Shown here in pieces: positions 1 through 9,206 of a stretch of 64,000 nt of DNA. This stretch comes from Asaia lannensis NBRC 102526 (GTDB lineage Bacteria > Pseudomonadota > Alphaproteobacteria > Acetobacterales > Acetobacteraceae), in NCBI RefSeq assembly GCF_024054035.1, contig NZ_JAMXQU010000010.1, positions 1 through 64,000 on the forward strand, written 5' to 3'. Position 1 is the stretch's first letter. Every line of letters begins with the position of its first letter. Both the position numbers and the translations under genes were made by a program. The notes under the pieces are model-generated. The model made no database searches, was not told the DNA's origin, and saw only the letters and a program-made list of their open reading frames with translations.

Positions 1-482
1 TAGGTCTCCGCGATCCATGGCTGCCCCATAAAAAGCAGCCTTGAATCAGAATGCAGCCCCTCTGGATACCCCTTTTGTCAACACGACCTAGCCTGCCTCA
101 CACTTTTCAAACAGATATCCCCCGTTTTATCGACCTATGACGGGTGCCATCGGTATGACCCTCGTGAGGTCGCACAGCTTCCTGCATTCCTTCCCCTATC
201 GGGATTCGGGAACGATGCTACCGGATCCGGGATGAGTGTCCGATTTCCCACTTCGCCAGTTACATGACCGGCATTGACACTCCGTGCCAGCCCCGACTGG
301 CCTGCTCGTGCCTTTCAGACACCGGTGTACGGTGAACGTGCAACAGGTCCCGACAGATCATGTCCGAAATGTATATCGAAAATACGGACAGCACTGCTTA
401 TGATGCTGTCAGGACAGGCGTACTGGCCAAATACAGGCACGGACGCATCAGAAAAAATCCAGTAAACGACAGGGAAACAACC
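1..482. other. Left-edge stretch without a convincing gene
   Basis: No reading frame here looks like a conserved protein, and no tRNA or terminator could be made out. The frame of the following small gene is open back to an ATG at 360, but the first 41 codons of that extension have no recognisable character. A TTGACA hexamer lies near 273, without a matching -10 element. The stretch probably holds the leader of the DUF6582 gene and the 3' flank of whatever lies outside the window. Confidence 0.4.
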
Positions 483-686
483 GTGAAGCTTACAGCTGAA
501 GAACGCGACGCATTGCCGGACTCTGCCTTCGCACTTCCAGGTCGCCGATATCCTATCCCCGATGCCTCACACGCACGCGCAGCACTCTCACGCGCCGCTG
601 AAATGCATAACAGGGGCGACCTTACCGATGAGGAATTCGGCATAATCCAGCGCAAGGCCCATACTGTTCTGGGTGAGGATATGTGA
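483..686 (+). CDS. DUF6582 family small protein
   Basis: This 67-residue soluble protein has the core LPDSAFALPGRRYPIPD followed by a short helical segment with ARAALSRAAEMHNRG. That pattern is typical of DUF6582 proteins, which are found in bacteria and phages and have no established function. The GTG start at 483 was chosen because AGGGA lies about eight bases upstream and because family members begin close to the KLTAEER segment. An ATG at 360 in the same frame would add 41 unconserved residues. The gene stands alone, with no operon partner on either side. It has no signal peptide or membrane segment. The family call is recalled from sequence pattern, not from a search. Confidence 0.65.
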   Translation: MKLTAEERDALPDSAFALPGRRYPIPDASHARAALSRAAEMHNRGDLTDEEFGIIQRKAHTVLGEDM

Positions 687-988
687 AGCAAAGGGTATTG
701 TTCCGACACCTCCACGGACGCATCGATCTCCTGCTGCGTCAGGCAGAACAGGTCGAAGGCGTGCGACCATAAAGGCAAGGTTTTCATTCCGCGATTTCAG
801 CCTGCCGATCAGCCTCATACTTGCCCGTTGATCGCGTAGCCCCGGCACGTGATGAAACCGGCACGTCATGAAAAAAGAATACCCTCGCCCGATCGAAGGG
901 CAGAATAATGGCTTTTGTCATACGCAGGTTAGGGATGGGCGCATTCAGTGTCGCCCGCCGCGAACCGAGAGCACTCCTGCCTTCTCGC
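687..988. other. Gene-free stretch downstream of tpsB
   Basis: This stretch lies between the convergent DUF6582 and tpsB stop codons and has no supportable gene. In particular there is no sign of a TpsA exoprotein gene downstream of tpsB. A short tandem duplication at 842-873 is the only structure noticed. Confidence 0.5.
842..873. repeat. Tandem duplication of a 16-bp unit
   Basis: Two adjacent copies of CCGGCACGTGATGAAA, the second with one substitution (GTC for GTG), lie in non-coding DNA between two convergent genes. CACGTG inside the first copy is self-complementary. No function is apparent. Confidence 0.6.
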
Positions 989-2728
989 TCAGAACCCTGC
1001 TACAATGTTGAAATCGCAGAAGACGCCCCGGCTGCCCTGACTGGCTGCGCGTCTCAGACGCCAGCCCGCATCGAGTGTCACATTCAGATGGCGGTTGATC
1101 TTGCTGTTGAGATCGGCGCCGATGCTTGAAAGCGTCACGACACGCGGACCGATACCGGCGGGATGCACCTGCGAATTATCGCCCCAGTCCCAGAAGGCCC
1201 CAAGCGTATTCGTGTCCTCAAGCGCGCTAAGGCCCGTCCATTTACCAAGCGAAAAGCCGGGTGTGTTGATTTCTTCGCTGATATTGACGCCACGGCTGCC
1301 AAAAGATGTATTGACGTAATAGCCGCGTACCGTACCCATACCGCCGATCATCAGCTGCTCGCTATAGAGCAGGTTATGCGTTGCACCCTGCCATGTCGCA
1401 CTGGTATTGGCTTTCAGCCCCCAGAACAGAGACAGGGCCCGTTTGAGAGTCAGACGATCATAGGTATAATTGGGCTTCGCATTGGGGAAGATCGTTTCGT
1501 ACCAGCCGCGCTTGTTATAGGCGGAAATACCGGGTGGCCCGTAGACGATCTGGTTGTTGATTTCGGTCTTGCCCCAGGGATCCTGCAGCGACCCGATAAA
1601 GCCCAGAGAGAACTGGTTCGTTTCTGCATTGGCGAGGATGAGCGGTACGGCCTCACTGAACTGATCAGAAATGGTCGATTTCCAGTCGAACCCGGCCTGT
1701 ATCGTGCCATCCAGCCCAAAACGTGCACCGAATGCAAAATGGGGCAGCATGTGCAGCCAGCGCAGGGATGCCTGACCGGATATGCCTTTATTGGTCAAAG
1801 GCTGATCGGCCACGGGATAGGAAACCGAATAGCTGCCAAAGAGCAGCAGTGCGTCGCGCGAACTGAGCGGTATTTCCCAGCTGGCATTATGCCCCGTGAA
1901 GCGCCCGGAAACGCTGCGCTGAAGCTGATAGGTCAGGATATGCCCGAGATTGAACGCATTGCCCCATGAAATGCCAATATCCCAGTTCAACCGCCCCAGC
2001 GTCGGATCGAGCTGGTTATTATAGGCGCCATAAACGTAAAGAGGCAGACGATCCGCCACCCTCAGGTCGACATCGGTCAGGCCCGTTGTGGCACCGGGAC
2101 GATAGACCATATCGACGGTACGGAACGGGTTGGTGTTGATCCAGCGCAGATCGGTCTGCAGTTCGTCAAGCGAGAGCGTCTGCCCTCTGCCGAGCCCGCT
2201 CTGTGTCCGTATGGTCCGGTCTGAAAACCAGTGGTTACCCACAACGCGTATCGTGCCGATGCGGTATTCGAGCACATCGAGATGCAGAATACCCTCATGC
2301 ACCTTTTGCGGCGGCACACTCACCGTCACGAAGGCATGTCCCTTCATGCGGTAATAACCGACCACGTTATCCACGAGCGTTTGCATCTGGCCGAATGTCA
2401 GGGGATGGCCGGTAAATGGCAGGACAAGCCGCATGAAATCGGCTGTCTGGAGCAGAGGCAGAGACGTGACCGTCAGAGCAGCATCGCCTGCTTGCGGCGA
2501 TACGGTCCCCGCAGGCTGGAACACGATGCCCCGCAACAACGGGAGCGCAGGCGCAGAGGACTGCGAGGCAGTCGGCACCGGCGCCTGCCCGCTGACGGCC
2601 GGTCCCGTCATCTGTGGGAGACGTGACGCCCCGTGTCCTGCCTCGGAAGAGAAAATGCTCCCCGATCGCGCAGCGCCTGGCATGAAAACGGCCACGGCCA
2701 GCAAAAGGATCGACAGATATCGGGTCAT
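989..2728 (-). CDS. ShlB/FhaC/HecB-type two-partner secretion transporter (TpsB)
   Basis: This 579-residue protein is an outer-membrane transporter of the Omp85/TpsB superfamily, which exports large TpsA exoproteins from the periplasm. A signal peptide occupies about residues 1-22, followed by a Ser/Pro/Ala-rich linker. Two POTRA-like domains lie at about 85-235, the first containing GHAFVTVSVPPQ. A 16-strand-type barrel follows and ends in Phe. The L6 signature MIGGMGTVRGYY is at about 459-471, with the VRGY core that defines the superfamily. The ATG overlaps the stop of the upstream secreted-protein gene (ATGA), so the two are probably translationally coupled. No TpsA gene is adjacent, so the substrate is unknown. 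Confidence 0.85.
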   Translation of the reverse strand: MTRYLSILLLAVAVFMPGAARSGSIFSSEAGHGASRLPQMTGPAVSGQAPVPTASQSSAPALPLLRGIVFQPAGTVSPQAGDAALTVTSLPLLQTADFMRLVLPFTGHPLTFGQMQTLVDNVVGYYRMKGHAFVTVSVPPQKVHEGILHLDVLEYRIGTIRVVGNHWFSDRTIRTQSGLGRGQTLSLDELQTDLRWINTNPFRTVDMVYRPGATTGLTDVDLRVADRLPLYVYGAYNNQLDPTLGRLNWDIGISWGNAFNLGHILTYQLQRSVSGRFTGHNASWEIPLSSRDALLLFGSYSVSYPVADQPLTNKGISGQASLRWLHMLPHFAFGARFGLDGTIQAGFDWKSTISDQFSEAVPLILANAETNQFSLGFIGSLQDPWGKTEINNQIVYGPPGISAYNKRGWYETIFPNAKPNYTYDRLTLKRALSLFWGLKANTSATWQGATHNLLYSEQLMIGGMGTVRGYYVNTSFGSRGVNISEEINTPGFSLGKWTGLSALEDTNTLGAFWDWGDNSQVHPAGIGPRVVTLSSIGADLNSKINRHLNVTLDAGWRLRRAASQGSRGVFCDFNIVAGF

Positions 2729-3570
2729 CGTGCTGCGTGCCCCGCCTCGTCAGTCTGCTCCTGGGCAGGTGTAAGCCGAGGCTCCGCATGATCGGGACGG
2801 TCGGTGGCAAGAACAACGTCGCCATCGGGCTCTAGCGTAGCGCGATTGGCCTGACGCACGCCTGTGCGATTGCCCGCCAGCGCGAAGGCGTTTCCTCCTG
2901 CCGAAGCCAGAGAGGCTGCGGCATCCATGATCATGGCGTGTTTATCCGGGCCGGTATTGCGACATGGATTGGGCAGAACATAAACGCCAGACGGGCCGAA
3001 AGAGGCATTCATGGTGGCATAAGGCTTCAGAGTACCGGGCCTTGATGCTTTCTGTCCGCTTGCCGCTGTAGCCTGATCGGTCACCCCAATCATGACAGCC
3101 TCGTCCTTTTTTCCCCCGGTTCCGACTCCTGCACTCCCCCGCAGGGCCGGCTCTGCCGGTGCACCGCCTGCCACGAACTGACCCGATGCCACAGTGTCGG
3201 GGGCCGGACAGCCTCCAGCTACGGCGTGGCCATCAGGCCCGATCAGGGTTCCGGCGGGTGTCACTTTGAAGGTCATGCCACCCAGACCGACTTCCTTGCT
3301 TACCGGTGAGGGTCTGTTGCCCACCACGCTGTCGAGCGTGGCATTGGCCGATGCGGAAGCACGTGCGCCCGGCGCAAATCCCCCGGCAGATTGCGCGCTT
3401 TCAGCTTTCTGGGCGTAGCAGGGTGGGGCGAGCAGTGCGCCAGACGCAACCAGCCCGGCAAGAGCGAAAAAGCCGCCCCTGCCTTCAGATCGAAGCGATA
3501 GACATGGACCTTTTTGAGACAGACGACGCACAGAAAACACGAACCGATCCGGAAAAATGAGACAGGGCAA
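2725..3570 (-). CDS. Secreted protein of unknown function, coupled to tpsB
   Basis: I do not recognise this 281-residue protein. After a basic N-terminus there is a hydrophobic stretch (FFALAGLVASGALLAPP, about 34-50) that ends at a likely cleavage site CYAQ. The mature part is rich in Gly, Ala, Ser and Pro and poor in predicted structure. It carries isolated cysteines in GGCPAPD and LPNPCRN and a charged C-terminal tail. It has no NPNG/NPNL motifs or beta-helix repeats, so it is not a TpsA filament. It lies 193 bp downstream of the TonB-dependent receptor and overlaps tpsB by 4 bp. The start is uncertain: the long polar N-region suggests a later start, perhaps a GTG near the hydrophobic core. 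Confidence 0.6.
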   Translation of the reverse strand: MPCLIFPDRFVFSVRRLSQKGPCLSLRSEGRGGFFALAGLVASGALLAPPCYAQKAESAQSAGGFAPGARASASANATLDSVVGNRPSPVSKEVGLGGMTFKVTPAGTLIGPDGHAVAGGCPAPDTVASGQFVAGGAPAEPALRGSAGVGTGGKKDEAVMIGVTDQATAASGQKASRPGTLKPYATMNASFGPSGVYVLPNPCRNTGPDKHAMIMDAAASLASAGGNAFALAGNRTGVRQANRATLEPDGDVVLATDRPDHAEPRLTPAQEQTDEAGHAAR

Positions 3571-3726
3571 AACCCTATATCACCATTCCGTGAGTTTTGC
3601 GTGTCGTTCCGTTGACCTTGTGCATCGACTGCAAGAAATTGCCCAGTAAGGCGCATGTCCTTATCGTTTTTTATGACAATAACTGCGCAGAATGGGCGCA
3701 TCGTGCCTGTGCGACAGGCACGAATT

Positions 3727-3754
3727 ACGGGAGGGAGCCTATTCCCCCTCCCGT
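3727..3754 (-). terminator. Stem-loop just after the TonB-dependent receptor gene
   Basis: Perfect 9-bp arms (ACGGGAGGG and its complement) with a 10-nt loop lie about 9 nt beyond the receptor stop codon. There is no following T run on the minus strand. It may be a weak or attenuating terminator, or an RNA-stabilising hairpin between the receptor and the two downstream genes. Confidence 0.45.
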
Positions 3755-3763
3755 TATGCAAGA

Positions 3764-6583
3764 TCAGAAGCTGATACCGGCCTGAAGAAATGCGAAGCGA
3801 CCGACAATCAGACTGCCATATTGCAGGTTGTTCGTATTGGTCGAGGCATCCATGACGAAGGGCGGCTTCTTGTCGAAAAGATTGCTGACACCTGCCTGGA
3901 AATTCCAGCGATTGAGGCGGTAACCAAGCGTGATGTCATGCGTGAAGATGCCCGGTGTCTTGTATTGACCGCCCGTCTTGGGGGTGACATCGGTAACACC
4001 GTTATTCCACACCATGCCCCCGATATAGCGCATCATATAGGTAAAGCTGAAATCGTCATGCTGCCATGTTGCCTGGGCATAATCGCTCACGCGCGGCTGA
4101 CCGCTTCCCCCGTTATAGAACAGACGTCCGGTATAGTTGTACCATTGGCCATTGGGCACGTTCTGCTGCAGGAAGATGATCAGCTGCTGCATGTTATTGG
4201 TCAGGTTCAGGCTGTCCCGCGACGTCAGGCGCACGTGGTAATCCAGGTCGAAGTCGATACCGCTGGTTCGGATCCCGCCCAGATTCTGATAGAGCGCATT
4301 GACCGAGGTAAGCTGCTGCGAGGTGGAACGTGCAGCGATGGCACTGCACTGGCTGGTATCGGCCCCCGTATAGCACTGGTCGAGAATATACTGTGTGCTC
4401 AACGTGCTGATCGTGTTGTTCAAGGAATAATGCCAATAGGTCACCGACCCCGAAAGACCCGGGATCCAGCGCGGCGTTACGACCGTACCGATCGTGTAGG
4501 TACGCCCTGATTCAGGACGAAGCGCTCCGTTGCCGCCTGAAATGGTCGGCACCTGCCCGGTATTCTGCGGCACGAAGCTGGCGGTATTGATCCCTTCTCC
4601 CGCACAGCGTGCCTGAACGGCAGCGGATTGCGCCCCATAGCTGGCAACGCGGCTGCAGGGATCGTAAGCCGAAGGATAGCCCAGATTCTGGCCGCCATAG
4701 AGCTCATAGACATTGGGCTGACGATAGGACGTGCCAAGCGTGGCACGAAAGCGTATGTCGCGCACGGGTGCCCAGTTGATCGACACTTTCCAGTTCTTGG
4801 TCGATCCGAAAGTATTGTAGTCGGACCAGCGACCCTGCCCGTCGATCGTCAGATCCCTGGCCAGAAACGCATTCTGCAGAAGCGGAATCTGCCCTTCGGC
4901 ATAAACCTCGTTCACGTTGAAGCCGCCGCCGCTATAGCTTGTGGCATTGCCTGTGGAATCGCCGCTGACGACAATCGGATCGGGCTTGTTGCTGAGCTGC
5001 TCGCTGCGATGCTCCATACCGAACGCGATGCCGACATTGCCGCCATGCTGGTAGGGCATCTTGACCACTTCGCTGTTGTTGATGCGCAGATTGAAATCAC
5101 GCAACTGATATTCGGCATGATCGTGCTGCGTGAATTTGCCATAGGCTGCAGCTTCAGGCGAAAGCGGCGCCAGAGGATTCGAGAGAACACAGCCCGGCTG
5201 ACTGGTGCAGACAGTCGGGTCGTACACGATTGCACTACTCGGGCTGGTGGGGTCGAGCTGACGCACGCCTGTCATCTGAAGCAGGTGACGGTAATTGCCC
5301 ATATTCTGGGTATTGGCCGTGTAGCGGCTTTGCCCATAGGTCATGGAGGCATCATATTCCCAGCCGCGCCAGATCTTGCCCTTGGCACCACCGATCACGG
5401 TCCAGGTATCGGTGGCATAATCCATTTTACGCGGACCAAGATCGTTCATGCGTCGTGACATGACCGCGTCCTTGCCCCAGATGTTATAGGGACTGCCCGC
5501 CGGAATGGTCCAGGAAGAGAGAAGCGGCGAAGGCTTGATGCCCCCCGAAACAGGAGATGCCGCCATCTGACGTGCCGTGGTCGTGTGGCTGTAGCGCACA
5601 TTGGCATAGGGCTTGAAATGACTGTCGAGGTCATAATGCGCATCGCCTGACAGGGCCGAATTCTGGTTGTAATTCTGCACCATCGTGTCTTTGGCAAAAT
5701 TATACCGGTCGGCATTGGTGTAACGATGGAATGTGCCGTCGCCGTTCGAGACCAGATTGGCCCCTGTGCGCGGATCCGTCACACGTCCTTCGGGAATAAC
5801 GGACGACCCGTAAAGTGGTGTGCCGGTGACAGGATTGCTCTGCTGCGGATTGGCTGCCCAGGCACGATCCTGGCTCATGATCCCGCCGGAGGTGTTATAT
5901 TGACCGAACAGGGTGACGTTGCCGCGCCCATGATCGAAATTGAAGCCCTTCATGGCGGAAAGCAGGCCGGTCTTGGCATCGCCATATTGCGAAATGCCGC
6001 CACGCATGGTGATGCTCGCCTTGGTCACATCGTGACGCATCTTGATATTGAGCACACCCGAAACGGCATCGGCTCCGTAAAGCTCGGACCCGCCATCCTT
6101 GAGCATTTCCACACTGGCGATCTGCTCGATCGGGATCGTATTCAGATCCACGCAGGCTGACGATGCGTTGATGGCTGTACGCTTGCCGTCGATCAGCACA
6201 AGAACGCGCTTCTGCCCGAAATTGCGTATATCGGTGCAACTGACGCCCGAGCCGCCATTTGTGACCTGATTGGTCGTTCCCGAAGACCCGACAGAAGGCA
6301 GACGCTGAAGATAATCCCCAAGCGAGATGGCCGATGTCTGCTGGATCTGCTTGGCCGTGACGATCTGAACCGGATTGGCAGAGCTGTTGTTCGAGCTGCG
6401 CAGATACGACCCGGTTACCATGATGGTTTCGGATTTGGCAGAAGTCTGGCCGGTTTTGGAAAGAGCTTTCTTTTTCGTGGCTGTTTCGTCCATCGGGACG
6501 CTGGCGGCAAAGGCATCGGAAGCAGAGAGTCCCGCGACCGCGGTAAAAGTCAGAAGAAAGGATCTGCGCAGGCTCAACGCCAT
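3764..6583 (-). CDS. TonB-dependent outer-membrane receptor
   Basis: This 939-residue protein takes up a scarce ligand across the outer membrane using TonB energy. It shows a signal peptide (about 1-26, ending DAFAA), a TonB-box-like ETIMVTG near residue 52, and a plug domain at about 65-190. The plug contains LGDYLQRLPSV, VLVLIDGKRTAI and IASVEMLKDGGSELYGADA. A large beta-barrel follows, with the TBDR C-terminal pattern ending in GISF. Length is normal for the family. The substrate cannot be read from sequence; the long loops and the GVLNIKMRH segment also occur in receptors for sugars and peptides as well as siderophores. It is first in a probable operon with the secreted protein and tpsB. 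A dyad with near-Fur geometry lies upstream at 6749-6765. Confidence 0.9.
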   Translation of the reverse strand: MALSLRRSFLLTFTAVAGLSASDAFAASVPMDETATKKKALSKTGQTSAKSETIMVTGSYLRSSNNSSANPVQIVTAKQIQQTSAISLGDYLQRLPSVGSSGTTNQVTNGGSGVSCTDIRNFGQKRVLVLIDGKRTAINASSACVDLNTIPIEQIASVEMLKDGGSELYGADAVSGVLNIKMRHDVTKASITMRGGISQYGDAKTGLLSAMKGFNFDHGRGNVTLFGQYNTSGGIMSQDRAWAANPQQSNPVTGTPLYGSSVIPEGRVTDPRTGANLVSNGDGTFHRYTNADRYNFAKDTMVQNYNQNSALSGDAHYDLDSHFKPYANVRYSHTTTARQMAASPVSGGIKPSPLLSSWTIPAGSPYNIWGKDAVMSRRMNDLGPRKMDYATDTWTVIGGAKGKIWRGWEYDASMTYGQSRYTANTQNMGNYRHLLQMTGVRQLDPTSPSSAIVYDPTVCTSQPGCVLSNPLAPLSPEAAAYGKFTQHDHAEYQLRDFNLRINNSEVVKMPYQHGGNVGIAFGMEHRSEQLSNKPDPIVVSGDSTGNATSYSGGGFNVNEVYAEGQIPLLQNAFLARDLTIDGQGRWSDYNTFGSTKNWKVSINWAPVRDIRFRATLGTSYRQPNVYELYGGQNLGYPSAYDPCSRVASYGAQSAAVQARCAGEGINTASFVPQNTGQVPTISGGNGALRPESGRTYTIGTVVTPRWIPGLSGSVTYWHYSLNNTISTLSTQYILDQCYTGADTSQCSAIAARSTSQQLTSVNALYQNLGGIRTSGIDFDLDYHVRLTSRDSLNLTNNMQQLIIFLQQNVPNGQWYNYTGRLFYNGGSGQPRVSDYAQATWQHDDFSFTYMMRYIGGMVWNNGVTDVTPKTGGQYKTPGIFTHDITLGYRLNRWNFQAGVSNLFDKKPPFVMDASTNTNNLQYGSLIVGRFAFLQAGISF

Positions 6584-7012
6584 CGGTCAAACGCTCCATA
6601 CGTAACGACAATCAATCGAAACGTAACGCTTGCACAACAACTGGCGCGGGAGTGCGACTAAACATTTCTGTTTTGTATCGAAATTTAAAATGGCGTTTAA
6701 ACGATGCGGTATCGTTATAATATGATTAATTTCCCCTCCGGCTTATTGATTATCGTTGCGATAATGACACGTTGTTGAGCCATCCCTCGCATTACCGGTC
6801 GATCGGCACATATATCAGGAGAAGGAATCGCACGCAGTTTTTGCGGAAAAGCAGCCCTGCGACCGCACCGGGTCTTTCGCAGAGGGCCGGTGCGCACCGG
6901 AAAAGAGGAGAGGACGCGGAAAACGTATCCGCTGCCGTCATGCAGAGGCGGGAGAGCGCCCAGAGAGGGAGAGAGAGCGAACGGGAATGAACACCCCTCT
7001 CCGACGCAGTGT
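6584..7012. other. Gene-free region between ftsY and the TonB receptor
   Basis: The region lies downstream of ftsY and upstream of the receptor, both on the minus strand. The part nearer the receptor (6640-6770) is AT-rich, which suits a promoter. It contains two inverted repeats: AACGAT-5-ATCGTT at 6700-6716 and ATTATCG-3-CGATAAT at 6749-6765. The part nearer ftsY has a 14-bp palindrome CCGGTGCGCACCGG at about 6886-6899 and a purine-rich GAGAGGGAGAGAG run. No gene is supported here. Confidence 0.5.
6749..6765. promoter_or_regulatory. Candidate operator upstream of the TonB receptor
   Basis: Perfect 7-bp arms ATTATCG and CGATAAT are separated by TTG. Read with one central base, GATTATCGT-T-GCGATAATG approximates the 9-1-9 layout of Fur-family sites, with 7 of 9 positions paired. 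It lies about 170 bp from the receptor start, in AT-rich DNA. Iron control is an inference from geometry and target type. Confidence 0.35.
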
Positions 7013-7960
7013 TCAGTCCTGCGATTCGTCGATCAGATGGCTGGTCAGGTCCGCTCCCGTACCGCCCACCAGACCACGGGCATAGTCCTGCGCCGAGAAT
7101 GGACGCAGATCCTCAACCTGTTCGCCCACGCCAACCAGATGGACAGGCAGTTTGAAGGCATCCGCCAGAGCCACAACAATGCCGCCGCGGGCAGAGCCGT
7201 CGAGCTTGGTGACGATCAGTCCCGTCACATTCACCAGCTCACGGAATACGCGCACCTGCTCCATGGCATTCTGCCCGGTCGTGGCATCGAGTACCAGCAG
7301 GACAGAGTGGGGGGCCGTCTCGTCGAATTTCTTCATAACGCGGATGATCTTGGCCAGCTCCTCCATGAGTGCGCCCTTGTTATGCAGCCGCCCAGCCGTG
7401 TCGATAAACAGGAGATCCGTGCCCGATTCACGGGCCTGTTTGATGCCCTCATAGGCCAGACCTGCCGCATCCCCGCCCGGCTTGCCAGCAATCACCGGCG
7501 CGCCCGTACGCTCACCCCAGACCTGAAGCTGCTCGACGGCGGCCGCGCGGAAGGTATCACCCGCCACCATCATGACCGAGCGTCCCTGATCGCGGAACCA
7601 TTTGGCCATCTTGCCAATGGTCGTGGTCTTTCCAACGCCGTTGACGCCCACGACCAGCACGACATGGGGTTTATGCTCGGCTTTCAGTTCGAAAGGCTGG
7701 GCAACGGGTTCGAGTACGCGGGCAATCTCGGTGGCCAGCGCCTCCTGGATTTCCTCGGTCGTGACATTGCGACCGAAACGCGAGGTACGGAATTCCTCGA
7801 TCACGCGTCCTGCCACGGCAGGACCGAGATCGGCGGCAATCAGCTCGTCCTCGAGTTCCTCCAGCGCCGTCTCGTCGAGATAGCGATGGGTAAGAGCAGC
7901 ATTCAGCTTCTGCGTCGAGCGCGTCAGCCCCTGTTTCAGACGTGAGAAAAATCCGGCCAT
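7013..7960 (-). CDS. ftsY: Signal recognition particle receptor FtsY
   Basis: This 315-residue SRP GTPase receptor docks ribosome-nascent chain-SRP complexes at the inner membrane for co-translational insertion. The N domain covers about residues 1-90. The NG GTPase follows with P-loop GVNGVGKTTT, DTFRAAA, DTAGRLHNKG, TKLDGSARGG and the closing GVGEQVEDLRPF. The acidic A domain of E. coli FtsY is missing, as in most alphaproteobacteria. The gene begins 1 bp after the mtaB stop codon, so it ends a dapF-mtaB-ftsY operon, an order common in alphaproteobacteria. Confidence 0.97.
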   Translation of the reverse strand: MAGFFSRLKQGLTRSTQKLNAALTHRYLDETALEELEDELIAADLGPAVAGRVIEEFRTSRFGRNVTTEEIQEALATEIARVLEPVAQPFELKAEHKPHVVLVVGVNGVGKTTTIGKMAKWFRDQGRSVMMVAGDTFRAAAVEQLQVWGERTGAPVIAGKPGGDAAGLAYEGIKQARESGTDLLFIDTAGRLHNKGALMEELAKIIRVMKKFDETAPHSVLLVLDATTGQNAMEQVRVFRELVNVTGLIVTKLDGSARGGIVVALADAFKLPVHLVGVGEQVEDLRPFSAQDYARGLVGGTGADLTSHLIDESQD

Positions 7961-7961
7961 G

Positions 7962-9206
7962 TCAGTTGATCTCGGCTACCAGCCCCGCTTCGTCAAGAGT
8001 TTGGGCCACAAGGGTGAGGCGTGACCCTCTTGCAGCCTGCCCCAAAGAGAGTCGCACCGGCACGAAATGAGCCGAGTGCCCTTTTGTCGGCCCCTCCATG
8101 AGAACATCCATCGTCTGCCCGATCATGCTGCGCCAATAGGCCTGGCGATTGATTTCGCCTGCTTCGCGCAACGCTGCCGCGCGGGCCTGTCTTTTCGCGT
8201 TGGGCACGCTGGGCATGCGTGCGGCTGGCGTGCCGGGCCGCTCGCTATAGGGAAAGACGTGAAGATAGGGCAGCGCGTGCGCCTTGACGAAATCGAGCGT
8301 TTCCTGAGCCTGATCATCCGTTTCCGTTGGGAAACCCGCAATCAGATCGGCCCCAACCGCGATACCCGGACGAAGGGCGCGCGCACGCGCGATGAGATCG
8401 GCCGCGTCACGCACGGAGTGACGGCGCTTCATGCGCTTGAGCACGAGATCGCTTGCAGCCTGAAGCGAGAGATGCAGATGAGGCAAAAAGCGCGGCTCTT
8501 CTGCCAGCAGATACCATAGATCGGAATCGACCGATGCCGGATCGAGCGAAGAGAGGCGCAGTCTTGGCAGTTCCGGCACGGCAGACAATACGGCGCGGCA
8601 AAGCGCACCCAGAGCGGGCGTGCCATCGAGATCGCGCCCCCATGACGCGATATCGACCCCGGTCAGCACGATCTCATGATGGCCAGCCTCGACCAGCCTG
8701 CGCGCACGGTCGATCACTTCGGACACGGGGACGGAGCGCGAGCGCCCACGCCCGTAAGGAATGATGCAGAAGGTGCAACGATGATCGCATCCCTGCTGAA
8801 CCTGAAGCAGGGCACGCACATGGCTCCCCGTCTCGACCACGGGGGCTGCGGGCACTGGCACGGCTGCCATGATATCGGCAACGGCACCGGGCTTTGAGAG
8901 TGCGGTCTCGGTCCAGCTTTCGGCTTCGAGTTTTTCGGCATTGCCCATGACCTGCGCAACACCGGGGAGCTGCGCCCAGTCCTGCGGTGCGATCTGCGCG
9001 GCACAACCCGTAACGACAATGCGCTTGCCTGGGTCGTCGCGATGGGCGCGGCGTATGGCCTGACGGGCCTGACGCTCGGCGCTGGTCGTGACCGCACAGG
9101 TATTGACCACCACCACATCGTCCAGATGCCCTGTCAGGGTCTGCATGCGCTCGCTTTCATGCAGGTTGAGACGACAGCCGAAGGTGAGAAGCCTCGCGCC
9201 GCTCAT
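7962..9206 (-). CDS. mtaB: tRNA (N6-L-threonylcarbamoyladenosine(37)-C2)-methylthiotransferase MtaB
   Basis: This 414-residue radical-SAM enzyme converts t6A37 to ms2t6A37 in tRNAs reading ANN codons. The N-terminal UPF0004 domain supplies three cysteines for one [4Fe-4S] cluster (TFGCRLN, NTCAVT, VTGCAAQ). The radical-SAM motif is CDHRCTFC (CxxxCxxC). A TRAM-like domain occupies the last 60 residues. The FGCRLN start favours MtaB over MiaB, whose members usually carry FGCQMN-type motifs. The start codon overlaps the dapF stop (ATGA), and ftsY follows after 1 bp. Confidence 0.93.
   Translation of the reverse strand: MSGARLLTFGCRLNLHESERMQTLTGHLDDVVVVNTCAVTTSAERQARQAIRRAHRDDPGKRIVVTGCAAQIAPQDWAQLPGVAQVMGNAEKLEAESWTETALSKPGAVADIMAAVPVPAAPVVETGSHVRALLQVQQGCDHRCTFCIIPYGRGRSRSVPVSEVIDRARRLVEAGHHEIVLTGVDIASWGRDLDGTPALGALCRAVLSAVPELPRLRLSSLDPASVDSDLWYLLAEEPRFLPHLHLSLQAASDLVLKRMKRRHSVRDAADLIARARALRPGIAVGADLIAGFPTETDDQAQETLDFVKAHALPYLHVFPYSERPGTPAARMPSVPNAKRQARAAALREAGEINRQAYWRSMIGQTMDVLMEGPTKGHSAHFVPVRLSLGQAARGSRLTLVAQTLDEAGLVAEIN

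Noticed and set aside
398-787. 129-codon minus-strand frame over the DUF6582 gene
   Set aside because: The plus strand contains the conserved DUF6582 core; the minus product has no features.
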